Shown here in pieces: positions 8,601-18,092 of a stretch of 64,000 nucleotides of DNA. The notes beneath the pieces are model-generated. The model searched no databases. It was given only the letters and a program-made list of their open reading frames with translations, and was not told where the DNA came from. A program made the translations under genes and the position numbers. The DNA is from GCA-2715645 sp042095375 (GTDB taxonomy: Bacteria; Bacteroidota; Bacteroidia; Cytophagales; MED-G16): NCBI GenBank assembly GCA_042095375.1, contig JBELBJ010000003.1, positions 1-64,000 of the forward strand, written 5' to 3'. How positions within the stretch are numbered: position 1 is the stretch's first letter; each line of letters opens with the position of its first letter.

Positions 8601-9659
8601 ATGACTTATATAACTAAACCTGCTAATTATCACCCCAGACTAAAAAAAAACAAATTAGGTCTGACCAGAAGAGATTATGAGGGACCCATTTCAACCCTGT
8701 GCGCAGGTTGTGGTCATGATTCTATTAGTGCTGCAATTGTAGAAGCTTGTTTTGAACTTAACATTGCATCCCATCAAGTTGCAAAATTATCTGGGATTGG
8801 ATGCTCATCTAAGACTCCTGGTTATTTTCTAAAACAATCTCATGGATTCAATTCAGTACACGGAAGAATGCCTTCCATTGCGACAGGAGCAAGCCTTGCC
8901 AATTATAAATTAACTTACTTGGGAGTTTCAGGTGATGGAGATACTGCTTCTATAGGAATAGGTCAGTTCGTTCATGCTGTCAGAAGACAATTGAATGTTA
9001 TATATGTAATTGAAAATAATGGGACTTATGGTCTTACAAAGGGACAGTTTTCTGCAACTAATGATTTAGAATCAAAAAGTAAATATGGGGATGATAATTT
9101 ATTTCCTCCAATAGATTTAGTTGGTATGGCTTTAAATCTAGGTGCAAGTTTTGTAGCCAGAAGTTTTTCAGGGGATAAAGACCAATTGATACCATTAATG
9201 AAAGCAGCTTTTAAGCATAAAGGATTTGCTCTTTTAGATGTTATATCTCCATGTGTTACTTTTAATAATCATAAAAACTCAACCAAAAGTTATGATTATA
9301 TAAGAGAACATAATAGTTCTGTTTCTTCTGCAACTGATTTTGTTCCGATTGAAAATACTATTACCGCAAACTATAAAAAAGGAAAAACACATAATGTTAC
9401 ACTACATGACGGGTCAATAGTATCTCTTCAAAAGACTTCAAAAAACTATAATCCAGAAAATAAAGTTGAGGCGATTAAAAAACTACAAAAGTCGGATCAG
9501 GATGGAAAGGTTTTAACTGGATTGTTGTATATTGATCCAAAATCAAAAGATTTAAATGAAATATTAAATATTGTGGACAAACCTTTAAACCAGTTAGATA
9601 AAAATGATCTGTGTCCTGGAAAATCTGAATTAAAAAAAATCAATTCAAGTTTTAAATAA
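8601..9659 (+). CDS. korB: 2-oxoacid:ferredoxin oxidoreductase beta subunit (KorB type)
   Basis: Thiamine-diphosphate-binding beta subunit partnering the gene directly upstream. CAGCGH at residues 34-39 supplies the start of the Fe-S/TPP domain. The TPP-binding signature GDGDTASIG, followed by IENNGTYGLTKGQ, is intact. The GIGCSSKTPG segment provides a further conserved cysteine. The length, 352 aa, is typical of KorB-like proteins. The start follows TAA by one base (TAA-C-ATG), mirroring the TAG-C-ATG junction upstream, so stoichiometric translation of the complex is likely. It ends only 4 bp before the convergent peptidase gene. Confidence 0.92.
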   Translation: MTYITKPANYHPRLKKNKLGLTRRDYEGPISTLCAGCGHDSISAAIVEACFELNIASHQVAKLSGIGCSSKTPGYFLKQSHGFNSVHGRMPSIATGASLANYKLTYLGVSGDGDTASIGIGQFVHAVRRQLNVIYVIENNGTYGLTKGQFSATNDLESKSKYGDDNLFPPIDLVGMALNLGASFVARSFSGDKDQLIPLMKAAFKHKGFALLDVISPCVTFNNHKNSTKSYDYIREHNSSVSSATDFVPIENTITANYKKGKTHNVTLHDGSIVSLQKTSKNYNPENKVEAIKKLQKSDQDGKVLTGLLYIDPKSKDLNEILNIVDKPLNQLDKNDLCPGKSELKKINSSFK

Positions 9660-9663
9660 AAAA

Positions 9664-11705
9664 TTATTTTCCTCCAGCAGGACAGTTTTTTCTTAAAAAA
9701 TCAGTAAACATTAAAGCTACATGCGGATAAGCGTTTTCTTCTCTAATTCCATGAGATCTATTTGGGTAAGACATGAAATAAAAAACCTTTTTATGTTTTA
9801 TTAATTCATTAATCAATAATTCAGCATTTTGATAATGAACATTATCATCTGCAGTACCATGCATGTATAATAGGTTTCCTTTAAAGTTTTCAACATGGGT
9901 TAAAGGAGATCCATCAATGAAATCCTGATAAGTTTCCTCTGGAATTCCCATGTATCTTTCTTGATAAATATTATCATATGAAAGTTGATATGCAACTGCA
10001 GCAACTGATATTCCAGTATGAAATATTTCAGGATATTGAAACAAACAATTTAAAGTTGCAGAACCCCCTCCACTCCATCCGTGAACAGCAACTCTACTTG
10101 TATCAATAAATTCATATTTTTTAAAAACTTCTAAAGCTCCCATTCCCATATCTCTAACATTAACCTTTCCAATTCCCCTATAAATTGCTTTTCTCCAACC
10201 TCTTCCTTTTGGGGAAGGTGTCCCTCTACCATCAAATGATACATAAACATAGCCATCTTCTTGCATGTCTCCATCATATAATCTATTGTTTCCAACTCCA
10301 TATCGATCAACTACCGTTGTTCCAGCTGGTTCACTATAAAAATAAAAAAGAACAGGATATTTTTTTTTAGGATCCATATTTTTTGGTTTAACTATCCATC
10401 CATCCATAGTAACATCATCAACAGTTGTAATTTGAAAAAAACTAAGCGCACTATTACTTTGTAATTTGAGATTGAACTTCTCAGATATACTTTTTTCATT
10501 TTTCATTGATTTATGGCTAGGAAGACTTATTAATTGATTCATTGGTTTTGTGAAATAGTTAGAAAACCTATGAAATGCATAATTACCTTTAGGACTTATT
10601 TGATAACTATTAGATCCTTTTAAAATATTTGGAGTAACTTTTTTTAAACTTCCATTCCCATTTATATCAGTTTTATATAAATATCTTTGAGTAGCATTTT
10701 CTGGAGAAGCTATAAAATATATAATTCCATTTTTTTCATCTATTCCTAGTGGTTGAATTACATCATATTCTCCGTTTGTTACTAAATATTCTTTTTTTGT
10801 TTCAACATTAAAATTATAAATATGAGACCATCCATCTTTTTCTGTTACGTATAGAAAGTTTGTCCCATCATTTATAAATTTCCAACCTGCTTGATCATTA
10901 TTTGGCCATGAATTTCTAATGTCTACCCAAGCATCATCTTTTTCCTCCCTTAATAATTTAACAGATCCAGAAGACGCATTTGCTATAAAAATTTTACTAT
11001 GATTTTGTTTTCTATTTAATTGTTGAACATATAATTCATCCGATGATGGGGCCCACATCATTCTTGGCAAATAATTATTATTTGCTGGCCCTGGAATTTT
11101 CATCCAAGTAATTTTATTTTCATTGGTTAAATCAATTACTCCAATTTTAGCAGGAGAAGGATACTCACCAACTTTTGGATATTCGACTGGTATATTGAAT
11201 GAATAAATTGAATCAGTATTATTTATCATTAAGAAATCTCTAACTTGATTAGCATCAATTTGCCAAAAAGCAATTTTTGTTCCATCTTCATTAAATAAAA
11301 ATCCATCTCTACAATCAAATTCTTCTTCATAAGCCCAATCAAATGTTCCATTAATTAATTTTTTTGTGTTATTTGAACTTGTAATTTTTTTTATTGTATT
11401 TGTTACTAAATTTTCAATATATATATTGGCATTAGTACTACTATTTCTAACAGCATTTTTTACTGAATTTTCTTTACTTACATAGGCTACATTTTTTCCA
11501 TCTGGCGAGAATTTTGCAAACATTAGGCTTGACTCAGGAAGATTGTTTCCAAGTTTTTTTAACTCTTTAGCTTTTAAATCAAAAACCCAATAATCTCCTT
11601 TTGTTTCATATCTCCAAACTTTTTTTGTATTAGTAAAAATTAAAATTTTTTCACGATCTTTTGAAAAAGAATAATTTTTAATCTCAAGAGATGATTTATT
11701 ATTTG
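9664..11705 (-). CDS. S9 family peptidase, dipeptidyl-peptidase-IV-like (5' end lost in assembly gap)
   Basis: Secreted or periplasmic serine peptidase that removes N-terminal dipeptides; in Bacteroidota these process peptides for nutrition. A beta-propeller domain (repeats such as SPDGKNVAYVS and KDGWSHIYNF) precedes an alpha/beta-hydrolase domain. The hydrolase has the nucleophile in GWSGGGS, an acid in HGTADDNVHY and a histidine in RSHGIR. The frame stays open upstream of the ATG at 11523 up to the gap at 11706, with matching propeller sequence (DYWVFDLKAKEL). The true start and signal peptide are therefore inside the N run. About 680 residues are visible, and a DPP-IV of this type usually has slightly over 700. 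Confidence 0.9.
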
Positions 11706-11805
11706 NNNNNNNNNNNNNNNNNNNNNNNNNNNNNNNNNNNNNNNNNNNNNNNNNNNNNNNNNNNNNNNNNNNNNNNNNNNNNNNNNNNNNNNNNNNNNNN
11801 NNNNN
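11706..11805. other. Assembly gap (100 N)
   Basis: Exactly 100 N, the conventional placeholder for a scaffold join of unknown length. It hides the start of the S9 peptidase and any promoter between it and the small gene at 11835. Confidence 0.99.
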
Positions 11806-11834
11806 TTAATAAATTAGTGATAATATATTTTATT

Positions 11835-12113
11835 ATGACTGAAAATCCTATAGGGTTTATTTATAACGAGCATGAAAAGAATGCTGACAAGTTCAAAGTT
11901 TTTGATCAATTTGTTGATGAAAGCAAAGAAAAAATATCTAAGGCAGCAGATAACTTAATTATTTTACATAAATCAGATAAACTTGATGATAATACTAGAT
12001 CAGCTTTAAAATCTTTAGAAAAGAAATTAAGATTAGTATTTAAGGAGATTGATGATATAGATAATGAGGTTGAGGATATAGCTAGAAGGTTTAGAATGAA
12101 TAAATTATCTTAA
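11835..12113 (+). CDS. Small hypothetical coiled-coil-like protein (92 aa)
   Basis: I do not recognise a family. The product is short, highly charged and predicted helical, with residues such as LKSLEKKLRLVFKEIDDIDNEVED giving a heptad-like pattern. There is no signal peptide or membrane segment, so it is probably cytoplasmic. The start is ATG 11835; an apparent longer frame reaching back to 11691 only exists by reading through the N gap. It ends 9 bp before the convergent DUF3050 gene. A role cannot be inferred. Confidence 0.6.
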   Translation: MTENPIGFIYNEHEKNADKFKVFDQFVDESKEKISKAADNLIILHKSDKLDDNTRSALKSLEKKLRLVFKEIDDIDNEVEDIARRFRMNKLS

Positions 12114-12122
12114 TTTTAAAAT

Positions 12123-12890
12123 CTATTTTTTATTAATACAATCTAGAATGTGATCCCATAGTTTAATCCTTTCTTTAATTGCTTTCTTTGAATAAGCAAT
12201 CACATCATCCCATTTTTTTTTGTTATTACCACATAGGTTGCTGATCATTTTCAGTGCAATGGGACCATGATCATCTCCATCAAGCTCAATGTGCCTTTCG
12301 AGATAATAAATTAATTTATTTGCTGAAACATTTTTTTCTTTGTTTATGTTTTTAACAATTTGAATGAACATATTAGGAATTAAATCTTCTCTTCCAAATG
12401 TAAAAACAGAAGCAATTTTGTGAGGTTCATTAGTAGCAATCGTATCAAAAGTAAATTGCATAAAATTTTTAATTGGTAGTTTAGCATCAATTTCATCTAA
12501 ACTTTGTGTAATTGATTTTTTTTCTTTTATTTTTTCTAGAAGTGATTCAATTTTACTAGTATTAGCCTTAATTTCTTCCATTGCATCTATATAAATTTCA
12601 TAGTGACTTGAGGAAATATTAGAATTGCCAATATCTGTTTCCTCTTCGAGAACTATTTCATTAATAAATCTTGCTGCATTACTATCTTTTGTTGGAGTCC
12701 AAGGAATTTTAACCGTTGTTAAATGCAATTGTAAAGATTTAAGTAGCGACATAAAATCCCAGACAGCATAAACATGATTTTCCATGAAAATTTTTAAAGA
12801 ATCTACATTATTTATTTTTTCATAAACCTTATGTGATACTAACTGTTTCTTTAATGCATTTAACTCATTTTCAACCTTTATTATATTCAT
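12123..12890 (-). CDS. DUF3050 domain protein (heme-oxygenase-like fold expected)
   Basis: The whole 255 aa matches the DUF3050 pattern: a conserved N-terminus with NHVYAVWDFMSLLK, then VPW-like IPWTP, then EIVLEEETD, and late EDLIPNMF and YLERHIELDGDDHGP. The family is helical, of unknown biochemical function, and is usually placed near iron/heme-oxygenase-like proteins because of its conserved His, Glu and Asp residues (H40-type, EEETD, H/E/D in HIELDGDDHG). These look like a potential di-iron or metal site. That metal role is inference. The gene is monocistronic, with a 73-bp divergent spacer to the DUF4199 gene. Confidence 0.8.
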   Translation of the reverse strand: MNIIKVENELNALKKQLVSHKVYEKINNVDSLKIFMENHVYAVWDFMSLLKSLQLHLTTVKIPWTPTKDSNAARFINEIVLEEETDIGNSNISSSHYEIYIDAMEEIKANTSKIESLLEKIKEKKSITQSLDEIDAKLPIKNFMQFTFDTIATNEPHKIASVFTFGREDLIPNMFIQIVKNINKEKNVSANKLIYYLERHIELDGDDHGPIALKMISNLCGNNKKKWDDVIAYSKKAIKERIKLWDHILDCINKK

Positions 12891-12933
12891 TATTTATAAA
12901 GTAAATTATTTTTATTTTTTTAACGAGATTGAT

Positions 12934-12941
12934 TAATTTTG
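12934..12941 (+). promoter_or_regulatory. Candidate -7 element (TAATTTTG) for the DUF4199 gene
   Basis: TAATTTTG fits the TAnnTTTG consensus and ends 22 bp before the ATG at 12964. No good TTG is seen at the expected -33 spacing, so support is limited. Confidence 0.3.
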
Positions 12942-12963
12942 GTTTAAACTAAAACTTATTTTT

Positions 12964-13518
12964 ATGGAATCTAAACAAAATACTTATTTAATTGATATAA
13001 TCACAAACAGTCTCTTACTAACATCAATTTTAATTATCTACGGATTACTAATTTATGTTATTGATATTTCTTTGTATGTTAAATGGTGGTATGGTATATC
13101 AGTTCTTATAATATCTGTTTCCTTGTTAATTTATTTTGGAATTAATTACAGAAACTCGATTGGTGGTATTTTATCTTATAAAGATTCCTTTATTTATCTC
13201 TATATTCTTTCATTATTTTCTGCTTTATTTCAGTTAATATGGGGAATTATTTTTTTTCAAATTATTGATCCTGAATTAGGTGATAAGTTAAGTCAATTGG
13301 TAATTGAAAGTACTGTTTCTATGATGGAGGGCTTTGGTACTGGCGGTGAGGCCATTGATGCTACAATTGAACAATTAGAGGAAGATATACCTCAAAGTTT
13401 TACTCCAATTGGACAAATTAAAAATTTCGGTTGGCAGTTTTTGACTGCTGCTATATCATCAGGTATAATAGCAATTTTTGTTAAAAAAAATAAAGAAGTA
13501 TCTGATAGGTTAAATTAG
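12964..13518 (+). CDS. DUF4199 family membrane protein
   Basis: A 184-aa protein with four hydrophobic segments (about residues 14-35, 40-60, 76-101 and 159-173), resembling the DUF4199 family that is widespread in Bacteroidota. The function is unknown. The region between the third and fourth segments contains an acidic stretch typical of the family's exposed loop. Its last 9 bp overlap the 3' end of the convergent aminotransferase gene. Confidence 0.7.
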   Translation: MESKQNTYLIDIITNSLLLTSILIIYGLLIYVIDISLYVKWWYGISVLIISVSLLIYFGINYRNSIGGILSYKDSFIYLYILSLFSALFQLIWGIIFFQIIDPELGDKLSQLVIESTVSMMEGFGTGGEAIDATIEQLEEDIPQSFTPIGQIKNFGWQFLTAAISSGIIAIFVKKNKEVSDRLN

Positions 13519-15774
13519 TTTGTGAAGAATTTTTTCAAGTAATTTTATTAGAAGATCAGCATTAGTAATAGAAAAACATAATGGTGGTTTAATTTTAATC
13601 ACATTATTATATTTCCCATCAGTTGATACCAAAACAAATTGTTTTTTCAATTCATTTGTTATAAACAAGGCTTCTTGTGTTGCAGGTGTTTCATCAATAT
13701 TTTTAAATTCAATTCCTATGAAAAGACCCATCCCACGTACTTCATGAATTATATTATATTTATTTTTTAAGATAGTTAGGTTTTCCATCAAATAATTTCC
13801 AACAGTTAATGCATTTTTTTGCAGGTTTTCTTTTTCTATTATTTTTAGTACTGTCTTTCCAATTTCGCATGATACAGGATTACCTCCAAATGAACTAAAA
13901 AACTCCATACCATTTTCAAATGAGTTATTAATTTTGTCTGTTGTTACCACTGCTGCCATAGGATGACCGTTTCCAATTGGTTTTCCAAGAATAATAATAT
14001 CTGGAGTAGTATCATACATTTCATACCCCCAAAAATATTTTCCTAATCTACCAAAGCCTGTTTGTGTTTCATCCGAAATATAAAGACCACCAAGTTTTTT
14101 TATTATTGGGAACAATTTTTTTATATAATTTTTCGGTAAAACTACCTGTCCTGCACAACCAACTATAGGTTCAGCGATAAATGCACATAAAGATTTTTTT
14201 TCTTTAATTTTTACTTTTGCATACTTAATTAGTTTTGAATCGTATTTAAAACCTTGTTTTTTATTTATAGTATTTGGTATTGGTAATTCAATAATGTTTT
14301 TTTTCTTTTGATATCCACCTTTTCCAGAATATTTGTAATGACTAATTTTTATTCCTTGGGAAGTATTGCCATGATATCCTTGTTCTAAAACAGCAATATT
14401 TTTATTTTGAGTATGAGTTTTAGCTATTCTTATGGCAAGGTCAGTTGCGGCACTTCCTGAATTAAGAAAAAACACTTTATTGAATTTTTTAGGAAATTTT
14501 TTTAATAATAATTTAGAATATTCTGTAAGATTAGGGTATAAATATCTTGTATTTGTATTCAATTTTGCAATTTGTTTCTGAGCTGATCTTGTTATTCGAG
14601 GATGTTCATGCCCTACTATAGGAACATTATTATATGCATCTAGATAGGTGTTTCCATTTGAGTCATACATATACTGAAATGCGGCTCTATTTATTTGAAT
14701 TGGAGATTTATAGCTTAGAGAATAGGCTTTACTTAAGTATTTTTTTCTTTTTTTAATTAAGTCTAAATTGGAAGTGGGGTTCTTTATAGGAATGTTAAGT
14801 TCTTTTTTAATTTTGTTTTGAAAAAAAACTGGATTAATTGTTATCCACTTTTTCAATAAATTTATTGCTCCTTTTTTGCTTATTGTAATATACTTATCTG
14901 TTGGATCTTCTTTTTCGTGAAATGAGGATTTTAAAATTGTCGTACATAACCTTGCTGGAATAAGGTAGTATAATAAATCAATTTCAATACCTTTTAACTT
15001 TACTGATTGATTGTAAGGCTTTAAAAATTTAACTATCCAGTTTAGCGGATCTTTTTTATCTGAAAGAATATATGATAAAGCAATTGCAACTTCGTTAATC
15101 AAATAGGATTTAACCATATCCCCAAAATCTATAATACCTATTATATTATCTTTATTTAATAATATATTCCAATCATTAGCGTCATTGTGAATTATGGATT
15201 CTCTTAAATTATAATTATTAGGTAAAACATATTCATTAAATTGGAGCAGAAAGTATTCAACTAATTTTTTACCTTCTACGTCTTCTATATAATTAAGATA
15301 TTTACTATTCCAATTAAGATGTTTTATATCCCATTCAATTTTTCTTGATTCAATATTTTGGTCTTCTACTTTTAATAGTTCCTTATTTATTTTACCTAAA
15401 ATTTTACCAAAATTTGAGAAAAGTTTGTGTGAATGTTTTGATTCTGACAAAAATTTACCTTCTATAAAAGAAAGAAATCTATATATAGCCTTTTCTTTTT
15501 TTACAATTGTCAATTCTTCCTTATGAATATTTAAAATAATTTGAGGAAAAATATTTTTTATTTTTTTATTTAATAAATGTATTATTTTGTTTTCTGATCT
15601 AACAAAATTCAAATTTCTTTCACTCAATCTGTATTTTTTTAATATAAATTTTTTATTCTTGGAGATTATTTTATAGTTCAAGCTACCATATCCAATATTC
15701 ATCTTATCATTAGAATCTATTTGGATTACTTTCGATGTATCTATTCCATAAAATGTTTTTATAATATTTTTCAT
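13510..15774 (-). CDS. Fused APH-type kinase and class-III aminotransferase (amino-alcohol phosphate phospho-lyase-like)
   Basis: A two-domain enzyme of 754 aa. Residues 1-~330 form an aminoglycoside-phosphotransferase-like kinase with Brenner's motif HNDANDWN (196-203) and metal-binding DFGD (216-219). Residues ~340-754 are a class-III PLP aminotransferase with the GHEHPRI, NSGSAATDLA and YISDETQTGFGR segments and the PLP lysine in GKPIGNGHP. The pairing parallels hydroxylysine kinase plus AGXT2L phospho-lyases. A plausible reaction is therefore phosphorylation of an amino alcohol (ethanolamine or hydroxylysine type), then elimination of phosphate and ammonia to give an aldehyde. As I recall, larger relatives carry an M23-peptidase domain between the two parts; this one does not. 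Its start codon overlaps the phosphatase gene by 4 bp. Confidence 0.85.
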   Translation of the reverse strand: MKNIIKTFYGIDTSKVIQIDSNDKMNIGYGSLNYKIISKNKKFILKKYRLSERNLNFVRSENKIIHLLNKKIKNIFPQIILNIHKEELTIVKKEKAIYRFLSFIEGKFLSESKHSHKLFSNFGKILGKINKELLKVEDQNIESRKIEWDIKHLNWNSKYLNYIEDVEGKKLVEYFLLQFNEYVLPNNYNLRESIIHNDANDWNILLNKDNIIGIIDFGDMVKSYLINEVAIALSYILSDKKDPLNWIVKFLKPYNQSVKLKGIEIDLLYYLIPARLCTTILKSSFHEKEDPTDKYITISKKGAINLLKKWITINPVFFQNKIKKELNIPIKNPTSNLDLIKKRKKYLSKAYSLSYKSPIQINRAAFQYMYDSNGNTYLDAYNNVPIVGHEHPRITRSAQKQIAKLNTNTRYLYPNLTEYSKLLLKKFPKKFNKVFFLNSGSAATDLAIRIAKTHTQNKNIAVLEQGYHGNTSQGIKISHYKYSGKGGYQKKKNIIELPIPNTINKKQGFKYDSKLIKYAKVKIKEKKSLCAFIAEPIVGCAGQVVLPKNYIKKLFPIIKKLGGLYISDETQTGFGRLGKYFWGYEMYDTTPDIIILGKPIGNGHPMAAVVTTDKINNSFENGMEFFSSFGGNPVSCEIGKTVLKIIEKENLQKNALTVGNYLMENLTILKNKYNIIHEVRGMGLFIGIEFKNIDETPATQEALFITNELKKQFVLVSTDGKYNNVIKIKPPLCFSITNADLLIKLLEKILHKLI

Positions 15775-16379
15775 TTTAGATTTTTGAATAAATAATAAAA
15801 TTCTAAAGCAATTTTCTGTGATGTTTCTTTATATTTTTTAGTTTCTTGATTGGTGAAATCAAATTTTTTTGGATCTTCATATGAGAGTAAAATTCTACTT
15901 AATGCATTTGGTATAACTGGACAGTTTTTATCTGCATTTGAACATGTCATAATAGTTATAAAATTATCTTTTAAATAAATCTCATCTATGAGTTTTGAAT
16001 TCATTGGTATCGAATTATGGTTTTCAGAAAAATTAAAAATGAATTTATTTGATTTTTTTTTTACTTTAAATCCAATTTCCTTTAAAACATTTGCTACTCT
16101 ACTATTAAATTCATCTTTGACTGTCCCAGCTGAAAAAAATTTAATATTTTTTTCAAATACAAAATTAAAAGTATGAGCCCATATCTCAGCTAATTGGCTT
16201 CTCCTTGAATTGTGTGTACAAATAAAAATTATTTTAGGATAATTTTTATCAATTGTATATCTATTTATTTCATTAATTATTTTCTCAAGATTTTTTAATC
16301 TTTTTTTAGATATAGAATTTTCCTTTAACTCAAGAATGTATTCTTTTATTCCATCATGAACTTTATTTATTTGATTCAT
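15771..16379 (-). CDS. Arsenate-reductase-like low-molecular-weight phosphatase
   Basis: Low-molecular-weight protein-tyrosine-phosphatase fold. The CX5R loop ICTHNSRRS lies near residue 55, followed by SQLAEIWA. Late segments MTCSNADKNCPVIP and YEDPKKFD resemble thioredoxin-coupled ArsC relatives common in Bacteroidota. The catalytic cysteine and arginine are present, and additional cysteines in the MTCSNADKNC loop could serve a disulfide cascade. At 202 aa it has a short helical N-terminal extension of ~45 residues. I start it at the ATG at 16377-16379; a GTG lies one codon upstream. It is translationally coupled to the kinase-aminotransferase fusion. That makes a phosphate-related or detoxification role in the same pathway possible, but substrate is not shown. 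Confidence 0.75.
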   Translation of the reverse strand: MNQINKVHDGIKEYILELKENSISKKRLKNLEKIINEINRYTIDKNYPKIIFICTHNSRRSQLAEIWAHTFNFVFEKNIKFFSAGTVKDEFNSRVANVLKEIGFKVKKKSNKFIFNFSENHNSIPMNSKLIDEIYLKDNFITIMTCSNADKNCPVIPNALSRILLSYEDPKKFDFTNQETKKYKETSQKIALEFYYLFKNLK

Positions 16380-16457
16380 CACTCTTAACTTTTTTTAACA
16401 ATAAAAATACAATTTAGAAATGAAAAAATGTTTCATTAGCACCCTAATTATTAAGTG

Positions 16458-17420
16458 ATGAAAACTGATTTTAAAAAAATTGATAAAATTTTTTCCGAAA
16501 TAAGAAAAGTTGTTGTTGGTCAAGACTATATGATAGATAGGTTACTTATTGGTTTATTTACTCAAGGCCATATCTTATTAGAGGGTGTTCCTGGTTTAGC
16601 AAAAACCTTAACTGTTAAAACATTATCTAAAGTTTTAAAACTTGATTTTAATAGAATTCAGTTTACTCCAGATTTGTTGCCATCTGATTTAATTGGAACA
16701 ATGATATTTAATCAAAAGAATTCAAAATTTGAAGTAAAGAAAGGTCCAGTTTTTTCTAACATAATTTTAGCTGATGAAATTAACCGTTCTCCCGCTAAGG
16801 TTCAATCTGCTCTTTTAGAGTCTATGCAGGAAAAGCAGGTAACTATCGGAGATACTTCATATAATTTGGATAATCCTTTTCTTGTATTAGCAACTCAAAA
16901 TCCTATAGATCAGGAAGGAACCTACCCCTTACCTGAGGCTCAAAGAGATAGATTTATGATGAAAATTAATGTTAATTATCCCACAAAAGAAGAAGAATTA
17001 GAAATAATGAAAAGAATGTCAAATCTAAATTTTAATGATAAAATAAACAGAGTTTTAACAAAAAAAGATATTCTTAAAATTAGAGATCATATAAATAAAG
17101 TTTCAATTTCTGATTCATTGGAAAAATATATTATTTCAATTGTAAGCGCTACAAGAAATCCTGAAATTATTGGTTTAGAAAATGAATCAGATTATATTAA
17201 TTATGGAGCATCTCCAAGAGCTAGTATAAATATGAATTTAGCATCTAAAGCAATCGCCTTTTTTAATGAAAGAGACTATGTTTTGCCTGATGATATAAAG
17301 AATGTGGCAGTTGATGTATTAAATCACAGAATCATTTTAAATTATGAAGCTGAAGCAGATGGCATAACAACAACTCAAATTATTAATTCTATTCTAGAAA
17401 AAATTGAAATAAATAGTTAG
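16458..17420 (+). CDS. MoxR-family AAA+ ATPase
   Basis: A 320-aa AAA+ chaperone-like ATPase with Walker A EGVPGLAKT near residue 42-50, Walker B LADEINRSP near 108, sensor ATQNPIDQEG and the arginine-rich AQRDRFMMK. MoxR proteins usually help mature VWA-domain partners encoded just downstream (DUF58, BatA/B). Here no such gene follows: the next gene, 8 bp away, is an unrelated minus-strand protein. The partner genes are thus elsewhere or absent. I prefer ATG 16458 over GTG 16455, which differs by a single codon. Confidence 0.92.
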   Translation: MKTDFKKIDKIFSEIRKVVVGQDYMIDRLLIGLFTQGHILLEGVPGLAKTLTVKTLSKVLKLDFNRIQFTPDLLPSDLIGTMIFNQKNSKFEVKKGPVFSNIILADEINRSPAKVQSALLESMQEKQVTIGDTSYNLDNPFLVLATQNPIDQEGTYPLPEAQRDRFMMKINVNYPTKEEELEIMKRMSNLNFNDKINRVLTKKDILKIRDHINKVSISDSLEKYIISIVSATRNPEIIGLENESDYINYGASPRASINMNLASKAIAFFNERDYVLPDDIKNVAVDVLNHRIILNYEAEADGITTTQIINSILEKIEINS

Positions 17421-17428
17421 TAAAATTA

Positions 17429-18064
17429 TTAAATAAGATCCTTAATTAATTTTTTATAATTATCTAATTCCAAGTACATTTTTTCAATAGAGGTTTCAAA
17501 TATATATTTATTGACTTTATTTTTTTGATATATTTTATAAAAAATCCCTTTATTTTGATCGATTAATCTTGGTTGTTGCCTTATTAATTTATTTTGTTTT
17601 CTATCAAATTTTTTTATCTTATTTTCAAGAGAGATAATGTGATCTTGGTAAAATTTTCTTTGTAAAACAATTTTAATTCCCCTAAGTAATACTTTTACAC
17701 TCATCATTTTTTCTTCATTAGTATTTTTTTCAGATGTGCTTTTTATAAGTGTTTTTTTATTTTCATTTTCAATAGATGTTTTTATATCCAACTCCCTAGA
17801 ATTTTTATTTGATTTAATTACATGATAAATTATTTTTTTATCAATATTTACATCACCAAATTTTTTAAAATAATTTAAGCATTCTTTTCTAACTAATTTT
17901 TTTGGCAATGAAACTTTTAATGATAAAGAATTATAATTTTCATCATCAATTCTAATTTTTGACTCTTTGATTGCAGAAAATAAATTTTGAGCATTTAATT
18001 TGTGGTAATTTTCAAAAACAAATAATGAATAAATCAAACAAAATTTTATTAAGATCTTTTTCAT
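17429..18064 (-). CDS. Hypothetical exported protein (211 aa)
   Basis: I do not recognise it. The N-terminus (MKKILIKFCLIYSLFVF, with a likely cleavage near KLNAQ, about residue 25) looks like a signal peptide, so it is probably periplasmic or surface-exposed. The remainder is lysine- and asparagine-rich, with a helical stretch (ISLENKIKKFDRKQNKLIRQ) near residue 150. It contains no obvious catalytic motif. It faces moxR convergently with an 8-bp gap and is divergent from the epimerase gene with a 28-bp spacer. Confidence 0.6.
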   Translation of the reverse strand: MKKILIKFCLIYSLFVFENYHKLNAQNLFSAIKESKIRIDDENYNSLSLKVSLPKKLVRKECLNYFKKFGDVNIDKKIIYHVIKSNKNSRELDIKTSIENENKKTLIKSTSEKNTNEEKMMSVKVLLRGIKIVLQRKFYQDHIISLENKIKKFDRKQNKLIRQQPRLIDQNKGIFYKIYQKNKVNKYIFETSIEKMYLELDNYKKLIKDLI

Positions 18065-18092
18065 TTTTTAATTATAAAGTAATTGCAATATT

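Noticed and set aside
11691..11834. N-terminal extension of the 92-aa gene across the N gap
   Set aside because: The frame exists only because N codons are unread as stops; the sequence before the gap belongs to the minus-strand S9 peptidase.
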